DNA of 27,246 nucleotides from Amphimedon queenslandica (taxonomy: Eukaryota > Porifera > Demospongiae > Haplosclerida > Niphatidae). Numbering within the stretch: position 1 is the first letter of the stretch; every line of letters begins with the position of its first letter. Both the position numbers and the translations under genes were made by a program. Below, one piece after another: positions 10,571-19,791 of the stretch. The stretch is taken from the NCBI RefSeq assembly GCF_000090795.2, contig NW_003546594.1:79948-107193 (forward strand). The letters are read 5' to 3'. A model generated the notes under the pieces. That model was given only the letters and a program-made list of their open reading frames with translations, did not search any database and had not been told where the DNA came from.

Positions 10571-11709
10571 TGTTAAAGTTAGTAATCCGTGCATTAATGA
10601 AATTAACAGGCTGAGAAGTAAATTTCGAAGACACCTCAAATCAAGAAAAGTCAAGGAAACAAGTAAAAAATTCAAGTGACTGGTATAATTGATGATGGTG
10701 AACCTTGTAGTAAGAATGCCAAGGTGTCTGTAAATCATGTACAAAGTACTAGTAACAGTACCGTTCGTAGCAATAAACGTAAAAGTACTGATATACAAGT
10801 CTAATTGCCCCAAAAAGAATAAAATATGTGATGATAACGTTTGAAATAAGCCTTGCATCCAAAAAAGAAAAGTTGATGTAGACAGTAGTGCTGAAAATAG
10901 TGCTTTTGCATTTCCTCGCCCAAAAACATATGATAAATTAATTTTTTCAATTAATTTGAAAAACCTAAGAACAAAATTTAATGTCAAAGATGAGGATAGT
11001 TTTAGTAGTCTCATTGTATCTATAAAACTCTGAAACATTAAATGTAAACCAGAAGATGATAAAACCAAGTGTGTTGTAAAAATTGACCATTGTAGTAGTG
11101 GTCTGATTGTATCTATAAAACTCTCAAGCATTAAATTAAAGACAAGTAATCCAAAAAAACATGATGTCATCTTTACTTATGAAGAGCCACCCAACCCAGA
11201 TAATGTTAGGAGACAAAGTGATTATATTTATTACCCTGCTAATGAAGAAGTTCAAAGAAGGTGGCGTGAGATATTGAACCTTAAGTTTGTAACAGCTGCT
11301 AGAATCTTACCTGGCAGTCCAACAACACCTTTGTCAGATGAAAGAGTTCCTAATAGATTATGAACTACATAGAGCAATTGTTAGTAATATGCCAAAGCCA
11401 AACTTTGCAGAAGAATTGTTTAATAGTACATTAAGTGCAACCAGATATTCAAGCATATATGATTACATAAATAAGTCAAAAATGTATAGAAATTATGTGT
11501 GGGCCACTGACACAGAGATTATTACACTAACAGCATTATTAGGTGTAACCATATATTCATATTCACTCACTCCTACTTTTGTTGGCTGGGCTAGATATAG
11601 ATCCCAGGAGTTGTAAGGCATTCTTTGTGATACTACTACACCTGCTTTGTAATTGAAGCATGTTGGTACTAATCATTTGCAAGCAGTTAAGTCTATTAAT
11701 ATTTCTTAA
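10571..11709 (+). pseudogene. Copy 1: basic linker and OTU remnant without catalytic Cys
   Basis: The linker holds basic, serine-rich sequence and three LI(V/F)SI repeats (near 10937, 11008 and 11103), with EEPPNPDNVRR and YYPANEEVQRRW afterwards. LKFVTAARILPGSPTTPLSD leads into the OTU domain, but the segment with PGDGNCLFYAL in copy 2 is absent here. The remainder, KPNFAEELFNSTLSATRYSS to TPTFVGWARY, continues to a stop at 11614-11616. Homology extends to SINIS and the TAA at 11707-11709. Without the Asp/Cys segment no protease activity is possible. Confidence 0.8.
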
Positions 11710-12238
11710 GCATTAATTGTTGATGGAAGTATGGTGAATGGGAGGTCCATCATTTTTGAAACATTGGTTGTTTAATGTGACTTTTATTTCACTGCATGTG
11801 CAATGTGAGTGTGTGAAAACCAGTGGTGCATATCCACCCATTATTGCCCAGTATAAAGTGACCAAACTGCATTCAGGATGTGAGATTAATCAATGTATAA
11901 CAGTGAATATTGATTACTTGTTGCTATAATTGACAGGGAGAGGGTGTGAAAGAGGTTTACTGTTCATTAGAGTTTAGCATTGATTCAATTTTGTGTGACT
12001 ATTATTTATGTAGGACAGAGGTTTAGGAAGGGAGGAAGCTGTCATTTTCAATTCCCGATCTTGTTTGTGGCTTGTACTACATGTTTATAACAAGTGTCAG
12101 GTGCTTATGGATCAAGGGCACTGCTGACATATTTTGAAGGACAAGAAAAATTTACAGTAGCAATAAAAGTTCTCATTATACATGTAGTATCATTCAAACA
12201 GTGATTTGGTACATATAATAATGATCATCATACATGTC

Positions 12239-12363
12239 AATGCTGCCATCAATGCTGTGTGCATTACATATATGTAAATGCTTGCCAGCTGATGTTGCGC
12301 ATAATGCTGCCATCAATGCTGTGCGCATTATTAAGTTAATGCTTGCCAGCTGTTGTTGCGCAT
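12239..12363. repeat. Two-unit tandem repeat, about 62 bases, copy 1
   Basis: Units start AATGCTGCCATCAATGCTGT, continue GCGCATTA, GCTTGCCAGCTG and end TTGCGCAT. Two units are present here and three in copy 2 (24249-24435), so the array length differs between the duplicates. Confidence 0.85.
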
Positions 12364-14065
12364 CATTTGTTCATGATTGTTGTAAATATGTGCATGTTCA
12401 CATTAACAAAAAATATTGTTTGCACATTGGAAATTCTTCATGTGCACACTGTTATTTTATATTAAGCAGGTCATGAAAGTATTTTAAATGAGGATATCAT
12501 TAGTAAGCAATATTATGTCTAAAATGCATGCCATCTATGATCCAATCAGAAGCATTGTTGATGCTACCATTATCATTATTAGTTAGCATGTCACATACAT
12601 ACTTTTTATAGGTACTTATGTACTTGGCACAAGGACTACAATGTGGTGTTAAAGAGTGAGGTTTGATGTGATTGTTAAGTTCTATAGTTATTATTAGCCT
12701 GTGAGTTTACATTGCTTGCTTTTCATATGTTTATATTACCATGCTGTAAAGGTAATTACAGCTGGAAATGATTTGCTGTTTCAACAATATTTTTGCTTCA
12801 TATTGGAATGTAAAATATAATTAAAAGCAATTCTGGATTTAGATTGTTGAAACTAAATTAATTTTCTAATGTTTTGTTGCAGCTCCTTGATCAGTAGTTC
12901 TTATCATGCAGTAGTAGGTGTCAATTTACATCTGTATAGGTTTCATATTATTGTAGTCTTAGCAATGTAATATGTAGTAAGATTGAGAGTATTGTGAGAT
13001 GTCTTATGTATTTTTGTTATAGGTTGTGATTCTAGGTAACATACTGTAGAATAGTTTGATTATTATATCATTAATAATGGCCACAGTAAGTACTTTTTTT
13101 AGTCAATATAAATGAATGCTTGCCAATGCATCTTTTGTTGTGTGCCATTAACAATACAAAAATAATTGTTTGCACATTATGATGCATTCATGTGGTCTAT
13201 TAATGTGTATTTCCACAATGCAGGTCTCGTAAAAGAAACTTAATTCAGGATGGCAAGAGTCAGCAAATTGAACAGTGTATGTCTAAATTACATGTACAGT
13301 GTATGTCCATAAACATGTATGATTCAATCAGAGCTTAATATGCTTTGTGGAGCTATACATGACATATATGTATATTAATTGCATGTATTCTACTGTAAAT
13401 TTGTTACTACATTTATTAATTCACATTCATAATTTGCACAGGTACATATTTTATGCAAGAACTGCAATGTGGTTTTAAAGAATATGGTCAGACTTGGAAA
13501 GAGATTTAAAAGGTGAAGGTTTATGCCTCTTTTTGAGCAGATATATCTTTTTAGTGGTTTGTAATGTATGTTTGTGACAAATGTAAGTTATATCATGCAT
13601 ATACATGTACATATTTAGTATAGCATATATATCCTGGGTGTTTACATTGCTTGCTGTTGATGATGTTTCCTTTTTACTTTGATTTTAGGTATTTACAGCT
13701 GCAAATGATGTAATGATTCAGCAATAAGGTGTAATGCAATACTTTCATACCATCGTGAATGTATAAGGCTATTGTCTGATTTTGTTTGTGGTAACTAAAT
13801 TTATTTCTAATACTAATCATCATTGTAACATTATGCTTCATTGTAGCTATTTCATCAGTTGTGCTTTCACACTGAATGATGGGCCAGTTTCCAGCTGCAC
13901 AGGTTTCATATCGGCATAGTCTTAGTAATTGAATACATAGTAAGATACAATATTGTGAAATTCCATAGTTTTTTATTGTTGTGTTATAGATTATGATCCA
14001 AGGCTATAATTCTTCTGATGATTATCTCATTAATTATGGCCACAGTTACAGTAAGTATTTTCTTT
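12240..14065. repeat. Two diverged tandem modules of about 0.9 kb
   Basis: Corresponding landmarks include TTGTTTGCACATT (near 12415 and 13166), GGTACTTATG / GGTACATATT before an AATGTGGT block, ACAGCTGGAAATGAT / ACAGCTGCAAATGAT, AACTAAATTAATTT / AACTAAATTTATTT, and ATGGCCACAGTAAGTA / ATGGCCACAGTTACAGTAAG. In copy 2 the second module is cut short after about 25920. Confidence 0.65.
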
Positions 14066-14262
14066 ACTCGTTATTATAAGTTACGTATATCACATTGTAG
14101 GAAGATTGAAGCTTAAATATTCAAATTGTTTTGCCTTGTTGAACACTATTAATCTTGAGCATTTCTATTGTAGTTTTTAATTTGGCTTTACGCTGAAAGA
14201 TGTTTGACATTTTATCATGTTATGATTAAGGAAAAATGTTATCTTTTTACACGTAGATCTAA

Positions 14263-14825
14263 TTAATAAAAGGTATAGTTCTTAGTATAGGTGTTCCTCC
14301 TGTCCCTACGGCCTCTTGAAGGCCTGGCTCTTGGAATATTATTATACTAAAGTGAAATGGAGAGAGTTGATTAAAATGGTACTGCAGAATATTTCTAAAT
14401 CTTACAATTTGACAATTAACTTGGCGAAGTTGCCAAATGATGTTTTGTCTCTGCTGCTGCAGAGCTGCCATTCCTGGTGGAGTTGCAGGAGGTGGCAGGC
14501 ATCCAGGTAAAGGGATTGCTACTGGAGGTGGCGAGCCTCCTGGAGGTGGTGGTGGAGGCCCTCCAGCTACTGGTAGTGCTGGAAGTGGCAGGCCTCCAGC
14601 TACTGCCGGTAGTGCTGGTTGTGGTGGCGGGCCTCCTGGAGGTGGTGGTAGAGGCCTTCCATCTCCAGCTACTGGTGGTGCTGGAGGAGGAGGGCATCCA
14701 GCTACTGCCGGTAGTGCTGGTGGTGGTGGTGGGCCTCCTGGCGGTGGTGGCGGAGGCCCTCTATCTCCAACTACTGGTGGAGGAGGAGGAGGAGGAGGAA
14801 CTCCATCATTCTCATCATAATCCAT
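14263..14825 (-). CDS. Proline-rich protein with Arg-rich C-terminus, two exons, copy 1
   Basis: The start ATG is at 14825 (MDYDENDG). Exon 1 is 14825-14406 (140 codons), then a 59-base intron (gtaag...ctttag), then exon 2 14346-14263 ending in TAA, for 167 residues. Residues about 8-110 are proline-rich repeats (GVPPPPPPPPVVG, GPPPPPPGGPPPP) resembling formin/WASP-type profilin- or SH3-binding tracts in composition only. Next is a short helical segment, LQQQRQNIIWQLRQVNCQI, and the spliced tail YNNIPRARPSRGRRDRR ending TKNYTFY. The same intron position, phase and terminal residues occur in the copy 2 paralogue, which supports this splice model over reading through the intron. No enzyme domain or signal peptide is seen. 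Function unknown; RNA binding by the RG-rich tail is only a possibility. Confidence 0.65.
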
Positions 14826-14854
14826 AAACTATCAAAAAATAAGAAAATATATTA

Positions 14855-15001
14855 ATGGCTAATGTAAGTTTGTAACTGAACTGACTTGCTTCTTTTTCAA
14901 AAAAGTTGCAAGACTTCATTAATAGTTTAGTTGAGAGCTGTATTCAGACTGCAGATATTGCCGGAAAAATGGCACTTGAAGCTGAATGTAAACTTAAGTA
15001 G
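14855..15001 (+). CDS. Possible 34-residue spliced ORF, divergent to the proline-rich gene
   Basis: ATGGCTAAT (14855-14863) is followed by a GTAAGT donor, a 42-base intron to ...aaaaag (14905) and an exon 14906-15001 reading LQDFINSLVESCIQTADIAG, then KMALEAECKLK and TAG. Its ATG is 29 bases from the divergent start of the proline-rich gene. The intron length is typical of this window. In copy 2 the end survives as ESECKLK plus stop, but the ATG is ATA, the donor is lost and the middle is shortened, so only copy 1 could be expressed. An upstream ATGGCCACAGTTACA with GTAAGT near 14036 could splice to the same acceptor in phase 0. Weak evidence; no known family. Confidence 0.3.
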
Positions 15002-15280
15002 TTTCAGAACAGGAAATAGATTTTAGTAATGCATGGTAAAAATGATTAATTATTATGAGCTAGGCTATGAATATAATTAATGATTCAAAAATTCAAAAAA
15101 AATGATTGTATAAAAACTGTTTTTATAATGCAGGTCTTGCTTTGTTCCTTATTTCAAAATTCTTTTCTTCAAGTAATGAACTGATACCAATGGAAAGATT
15201 ATAATTATCAATAAAAAGAATTATTAATTTATAAAAACTAATAAAAAGTATGAAAACAAATAAATAAAAAAATTTCTATT

Positions 15281-15425
15281 AAAGTAGGGTGGTCAAAAAA
15301 GGAAAGAAACAAGGGGGTTGAGTTTAACCATAATAACAATTCTTAGTTCAATTATTATTAATAAACTGTTATGAATAAAAAAATTGTTATTCATAAAAAT
15401 AATACAAATATTTCAACCCTACTTT
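15281..15425. repeat. Inverted repeat pair enclosing a perfect 10-base hairpin
   Basis: AAAGTAGGGT (15281-15290) is the reverse complement of ACCCTACTTT (15416-15425); in copy 2 the left arm extends to AAAGTAGGGTTG, matching CAACCCTACTTT over 12 bases. Inside, TTATGAATAA (15369-15378) pairs perfectly with TTATTCATAA (15387-15396). It lies near the end of detectable homology between the units. It could be a small MITE or the terminal structure of the duplicated element. Confidence 0.55.
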
Positions 15426-15762
15426 GCAGAATTTTATGGAGTATTGATTCCTTTAACATGACAAATTTTTAATAAAAGAATGACAACCCAACTGCTTAGT
15501 TTCAGCCTACACAAGCGTGGCCAGTCCAATGACAAACCTATGAAGGACAAAGATTAATTTTTAATTTTGTATTGTGGTACTGAATCACAAGCATTAAAGA
15601 ATGTAATAGCAAAATAACTAATCCATAATTTAGATGTTTTAATTGTAATGACACGTAATCTATTCAATCAATAATTGCTGAAAGGCTTAGTTATATCTAT
15701 GACAATATTTATTATTAATTTACATCATTGCAATGTATAGTAGAGCAATCAAGAGGTATACC

Positions 15763-15780
15763 TATATATATATATATATA
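15763..15780. repeat. (TA)9 microsatellite
   Basis: Nine uninterrupted TA dinucleotides. Confidence 0.9.
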
Positions 15781-15908
15781 CAAAGACAGATTATTATTAA
15801 GTTATAATTCTATCCACATTTTATTAGAATATCATTTTCTGCAAAGTATTGTTGAAATTTTTGTATTATTTTTAGGAATAATTTTTTTATTCATCACAGT
15901 TTATTATT

Positions 15909-15962
15909 ATATAGGCGGTAGCCTATATGTAGGGTTGAGGCTGATTTTTCAAGATGGCGACC
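15909..15962. promoter_or_regulatory. Hairpin and YY1-like motif
   Basis: ATATAGGC (15909-15916) pairs with GCCTATAT (15921-15928) around ggta. Twenty-two bases on, AAGATGGCGACC (15951-15962) closely matches the metazoan YY1 consensus AANATGGCGNC. A regulatory role is inferred from the motif only. Confidence 0.4.
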
Positions 15963-16271
15963 AAATTTATAATTTTCAAACGCTTTTATCTCTTTTATCT
16001 TACCTTGTACAGCCTTATAAACCGCTTAGATAAGTTCTCCTTCGCTGAGCAATTCTCTTGGTACCTTTAAAGTGGAGTGTAATGTAGCGATAGCAATTCT
16101 GGAGAATAGGCCCAAATTCAAATTTCTGCAAAATTATTCAGACTTTTTCTTCTTTCTTTCATCTTTCTTCTATCAACACGGAAATCTTTTAAACTAGAGA
16201 ATGGCTTGCAATGGCTTTTACATCATTCCTTTGAGCTTGGGTCAAGGACAAGACAAGTGCTTGTATTATCT

Positions 16272-16322
16272 TAATTAGTTTAAGTTTAAAAACTAATTAT
16301 TTGGGCGTGATTTATCACACCC
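16272..16322. repeat. Two adjacent hairpins upstream of the promoter-like block
   Basis: TAATTAGTTT (16272-16281) pairs perfectly with AAACTAATTA (16290-16299). Immediately after, GGGCGTGA (16303-16310) pairs with TCACACCC (16315-16322) with one G-T type mismatch around ttta. They could be terminal structures of copy 2's element or part of the regulatory region. Confidence 0.5.
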
Positions 16323-16329
16323 CTCTGTT

Positions 16330-16501
16330 TCAGACGCCATTTTAAAATTAAATGCGCATGCGCAAAGTTTCCATAGCTACATTACTGTGTGGTAGACTGC
16401 TCGCTTTATTCTTCTCTCGGTCTTTGCTGAGGTTAGACTTACTTGCAAGGAGTACCCACTGCTCAGACTAAGAGAACACCAGTTCTTTTAAGAGCTAATA
16501 G
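16330..16501 (+). promoter_or_regulatory. Candidate promoter with NRF1-like and YY1-like sites and first-exon splice donor
   Basis: GACGCCATTTT (16334-16344) is a YY1-like site in reverse orientation, and TGCGCATGCGCA (16353-16364) is the full palindromic NRF1 consensus. No TATA box is obvious, as is common for NRF1-type promoters. About 140 bases downstream, AATAG followed by GTAAGT (16502-16507) is a strong splice donor, so a short non-coding first exon could end at 16501. The next coding sequence on this strand is the copy 2 polyprotein, beyond the assembly gap. Whether this promoter belongs to that element or to a host gene in the gap is not determinable here. Confidence 0.5.
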
Positions 16502-16681
16502 GTAAGTAATTCATTAATTTAACTGTTAAATTTAAGGTTCATTTTAAACTAGAGGTTACAACTGCTCAGTATTAGCTAGTCAAGTTATTTCATAGTAGTT
16601 AGCTGCTTTTGAAGTACTGTGTTGTATTCTTTTTGGTACTGCAAAAAATTGAGATAAGTGTTTTACAATGATAAGTAGCAG

Positions 16682-17081
16682 NNNNNNNNNNNNNNNNNNN
16701 NNNNNNNNNNNNNNNNNNNNNNNNNNNNNNNNNNNNNNNNNNNNNNNNNNNNNNNNNNNNNNNNNNNNNNNNNNNNNNNNNNNNNNNNNNNNNNNNNNNN
16801 NNNNNNNNNNNNNNNNNNNNNNNNNNNNNNNNNNNNNNNNNNNNNNNNNNNNNNNNNNNNNNNNNNNNNNNNNNNNNNNNNNNNNNNNNNNNNNNNNNNN
16901 NNNNNNNNNNNNNNNNNNNNNNNNNNNNNNNNNNNNNNNNNNNNNNNNNNNNNNNNNNNNNNNNNNNNNNNNNNNNNNNNNNNNNNNNNNNNNNNNNNNN
17001 NNNNNNNNNNNNNNNNNNNNNNNNNNNNNNNNNNNNNNNNNNNNNNNNNNNNNNNNNNNNNNNNNNNNNNNNNNNNNNNNN
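16682..17081. other. Assembly gap, 400 N
   Basis: An unbroken run of 400 unknown bases. The reading frame at 17083 is already open when sequence resumes, so the start of the copy 2 polyprotein lies in or beyond the gap. Confidence 1.
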
Positions 17082-17082
17082 A

Positions 17083-18318
17083 CAAAACTCCTTGAAACGA
17101 TATTATGAAAATAGAGACGCAATATTACGTGCAACAAAAGATAATTTTCTGAGATATAAATTTTCTGATAACGAAATGGATCAATTAAAGATGGCACTAA
17201 ATAAAGAAAATAAGAAGCGTCTAAATAAAGATTATTATGATCGTAATTATAGTCACATATTATATAGATTACGGTCTAATTACTCTTTACCTGTACCAAA
17301 TAGTGAAGCAAAGGAATATTATTTTACGAAAATTATTGAAGCATTATATTACAGCCCCGAAATAGTTGATGATTTATTGCCATCAAGTATGAAAGGTGTA
17401 GATTTTGAGAACACATCATATGACAGTAATTGTAATGCTGCATCAAGTATATTATTGGAATCAGTTTTGAAAAACAGATCCCACAAAGTAAGCGTATTGA
17501 TATGTGCAGCAAATAGCATTAGAAAATTGAAGTTGAATAGCTTTAGTGATTTTGGTGAACAATGTCACACAAAGAATAGTGAGCCTTATTTTTATGAATC
17601 AGCATATTTGTATCCTAATGATGATCCTGATAGCCAATTAAATAGTCCAATTGCAATCCCTGTTGATACAAATGGCATCTGTTATGTAGCAGGGATGGTT
17701 GATATATCATGTATTGATAGAGTACAAGAATGTAATGGTGATAGTGATTCTGAAGATGACAATTATGATAACAGAATGTATACTAATAAGAGAAAGCCTG
17801 CCCTCAAATGGCACTGTACAGACAGGTGCAAACCTTTATTAGAGAGTGACATTAGTTCGATCATTGAAGTTAGACGATATTTTGATGAGCCCATTAAAGA
17901 TTTGAGGAAGCATTTAGATGCATGTGATAATTATCCTAATACTCATTATATGACAAGATCCCTGCATGTTGAAGAAATAGATCAAGTGCATGAACATGAT
18001 TTCTGTGATAATGCAAGTGTAACGGTAATTGTTAAAAAAGATGAAAATAATGTTGAAAAATATTTTAAATATTCAGAAATTGTTTGTGAAAGAATAGGGC
18101 ATCCTATTGTGTGTAGTAGTAATGATACTGATTGTAAAAGCATGCTGCGTATTTTACGCAATGCATCTGTTCATTATCCTTTGTTGAGACGCCTATTGAA
18201 ACACTTTTATGTTGCTAGAAATGCCCATTTAACAATAGATATTATTGATTCTTCCCTTGCTGATGGTGATATAGAACAATTGATAAATTTAAAAATTAGT
18301 GAAGCTGATGAAACTTAA
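17083..18318 (+). pseudogene. Copy 2: N-terminal region of the Helitron polyprotein
   Basis: The frame is open at the gap edge, so there is no true start here; the first ATG-less codons read QNSLKRYYENRDAILRATKD. This resembles the basic, tyrosine-rich KxYYxxN repeats found at the N-terminus of many Helitron-related proteins. Further on are ASSILLESVLKNRSHKVS, PNDDPDSQLNSPIAIPVDT and an acidic patch DSDSEDDNYDN, then WHCTDRCKPLLESDIS and a His/Cys-containing stretch with HLDACDNYPNTHYMTRSLH. I recognise no named domain. The stop TAA at 18316-18318 is followed by 120 bases open in the same frame (FDNVYYTINDGEEEDPF), so this is one protein with a nonsense change. Confidence 0.75.
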
Positions 18319-19791
18319 TTTGATAATGTTTATTACACTATTAATGATGGTGAAGAAGAAGACCCATTTAGAATACCAAACTTAGATACTGTACTTTATT
18401 TTCAGTATTCAGATGCTATTGACGAATTTAAGAAAGCTTTGTCTGATCAGGCTGTTAATGCTTGTTGCAGCTGTGAGAGGCTTTTAAGAAAAAAATCTGT
18501 CACTAAAGCTAAAAATTTAGATAGCGATGTTTGGATTATCCTATTAGATTACATTAGAGAGAATGATCCTACAGCATTAAATAAAGTTATGTATATTTGT
18601 AATCATTGTAAACCTATTATTAGGAAAAATGAAGTTCCTGCACGTTGTGTGCTCAATGGGTTAAAGTGTGAGCCACTACCAAAAGAATTGGAAAATTTGG
18701 ATCCTTTAAGTTGCCAGTTAATACAGAGAGCCAAATGTTTTCAGACAATTGTTAGGCTAGGCACACACACCTTAAAAGTGCCTACATATAATTCTTTGAA
18801 GGCTCTTAAAGGTGCGATGTTTTATTTACCCCTTCCATTAGAAAAAACCATGGAAACTTTAAATGAGATTGGTATAGATTCTAATCATTTGCCTAATCTA
18901 GAACTTTATATTATTATTAATGGAGAGCCTACTAAATCAAATAATGTCTGGCGTAGCCTAGTTGATGTGAATAAAATAAAAGCAGCACTAAGAAAATTAA
19001 AAGAAATAAATTGGCTTTATAGAAACGTAGATGATGACTCCATCGACGAATCGTCTAAAAATGTCATACAAGTAGTTAGCAATACTACTTGTAAAATGCT
19101 TGACAAAGCAAATGATCAAGATTTAGAAGGCCTTTCGGCATATACCATTAGAAATCTTGATAGTAAAATTGCAACAGGTTCTAAAATCAGTCAATATAAA
19201 ATAATGAATGTAAAAGAAGCGCCTATAGACAATAGGCAAGAGCATCTTGATTTGTTATGCTTTCCTACTTTATTTCCTACTGGACAATATGGAGAGCATC
19301 ATTCCAGACAAAGCTATCCAGCACAGACTTTATCATTTAGTGAATACATAAAATCTAGACTTTTAAACAAAGATTCCAGATTTCGTAGAAATCATTCATA
19401 TTGTTTGCACTATTACGGATTAAAAATTAACAAGGCCTTAAAAACTGGCATATACAATTTATTAAAAACATCAAGGGGCAATGTTGGTCAAACTGTTGCT
19501 GAAATATTAGAAAAAATAAATGTTTTAGATGAAGAATTTGAGGGCAATTTAAGTACAATGTTGGCTCCAATACGGGGCACAAATCAATATTGGTTCCGTG
19601 TGAAAGGTGAAGTCAAAGCAATGATTGCTGAGTATGGCTCACCAACGCTTTTCCTTACATTAAGTTGTGCTGAATACGATTCAGCTGATATAGCGCAATA
19701 TTTAAGAAAAGTAAATAATGCACCACAATCATATAGTATTTCTAGATTATGTACCGAGGACCCTGTTTCAGTATCACGACAATTTTCATAA
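18319..19791 (+). pseudogene. Copy 2: DUF6570-like region and start of Helitron_like_N
   Basis: It continues the previous frame. CCSCERLLRKKSV, then YICNHCKPIIRKNEVPARCV and LNGLKCEPLPKELENLDPLS match DUF6570: paired cysteines, a (K)xxxPxxxxxNGL core and a leucine-rich PxELxxL segment, which usually precedes Helitron Rep domains. Then DLLCFPTLFPTGQYGEHHSR, the FPxLFPxG motif of Helitron proteins, and EYGSPTLFLTLSCAEYDSAD open Helitron_like_N. The TAA at 19789-19791 replaces a TAC codon of copy 1 (FSYKS). Copy 1 covers only the part after 18910. Confidence 0.88.

Larger units (their letters stand above)
7066..11709 (+). pseudogene. Helitron/Helentron Rep-helicase-OTU polyprotein remnant, copy 1
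   Basis: The domain order is end of the DUF6570-like region, Helitron_like_N/Rep, PIF1-type helicase, basic linker, OTU protease, as in copy 2, but all upstream sequence is missing. Many single-base indels and stops break the frame. The HUH motif is intact as HYH (8032-8040) and the two-tyrosine motif YVTGYVTK is present (near 8448-8471). Walker A GVGGTGKS is intact (9366-9389). Walker B reads DAVSS instead of DEVSM (from 9633), losing the catalytic glutamate. About 30 bases that encode [12 protein letters not shown] residues in copy 2 are missing near 10468. About 75-80 bases holding the OTU catalytic Asp/Cys segment are missing near 11356. This copy is dead. Confidence 0.9.
11710..14262. 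other. Repeat-rich non-coding region between polyprotein and proline-rich gene, copy 1
   Basis: No convincing long coding frame is present. It contains two roughly 0.85-0.95 kb related modules (about 12240-13110 and 13110-14065). Each shows the same order of short exon-like pieces: an acceptor before CTGGAAATGATTTGC or CTGCAAATGATG, a (t)tgcag/tgtag acceptor before CTCCTTGATCAGTAG-like sequence, a tatag acceptor, and ATGGCCACA next to gtaagta (near 13078 and 14036). The colinear region of copy 2 (23727-26118) has the same pieces. This could be a spliced non-coding transcript or decayed gene; I cannot decide. Confidence 0.5.
7066..15354 (+). repeat. Duplicated unit, copy 1 (5'-truncated)
   Basis: From about 7066 the sequence aligns colinearly with copy 2 starting near 18910. 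The offset is 11844 at 7117/18961 and 11909 at 15281/27190. Content in order: Helitron polyprotein remnant, repeat-rich non-coding DNA, minus-strand proline-rich gene, AT-rich flank. The left edge cuts in mid-protein, inside the DUF6570-like region. The right edge cannot be fixed because copy 2 runs off the window. Coding stretches look well above 90% identical by eye; parts of the non-coding stretch and the proline-rich gene are clearly more diverged. Confidence 0.9.
15002..16271. other. AT-rich stretch without a gene
   Basis: Up to about 15354 this is the right flank shared with copy 2 (from about 26892). After that the sequence is unique in the window. It holds a TA microsatellite (15763-15780), an 8-base-stem hairpin at 15909-15928 and a YY1-like motif at 15951. 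Short frames here have simple-sequence composition and are not supported as genes. Confidence 0.55.

Noticed and set aside
12234..12476. 80-residue Cys/His-rich plus-strand frame
   Set aside because: It is generated by the 62-base tandem repeats, and copy 2 does not preserve it as a frame.
14437..14827. Two long plus-strand open frames (Gly-rich and Leu/Val-rich) opposite the proline-rich gene
   Set aside because: They are the antisense readings of CCN-rich codons, which seldom give stops. The minus strand has the conserved splice site, helix and tail; these frames have no support.
15728..16033. 101-residue plus-strand frame
   Set aside because: It starts in the TA microsatellite, has simple composition and no splice or similarity support.
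16580..17197. Open frames spanning the run of N
   Set aside because: They consist almost entirely of unknown bases.
18316..18318. Programmed readthrough of the TAA in copy 2
   Set aside because: Other stops and frameshifts downstream make ordinary decay the simpler explanation, and copy 1 does not cover this site for comparison.
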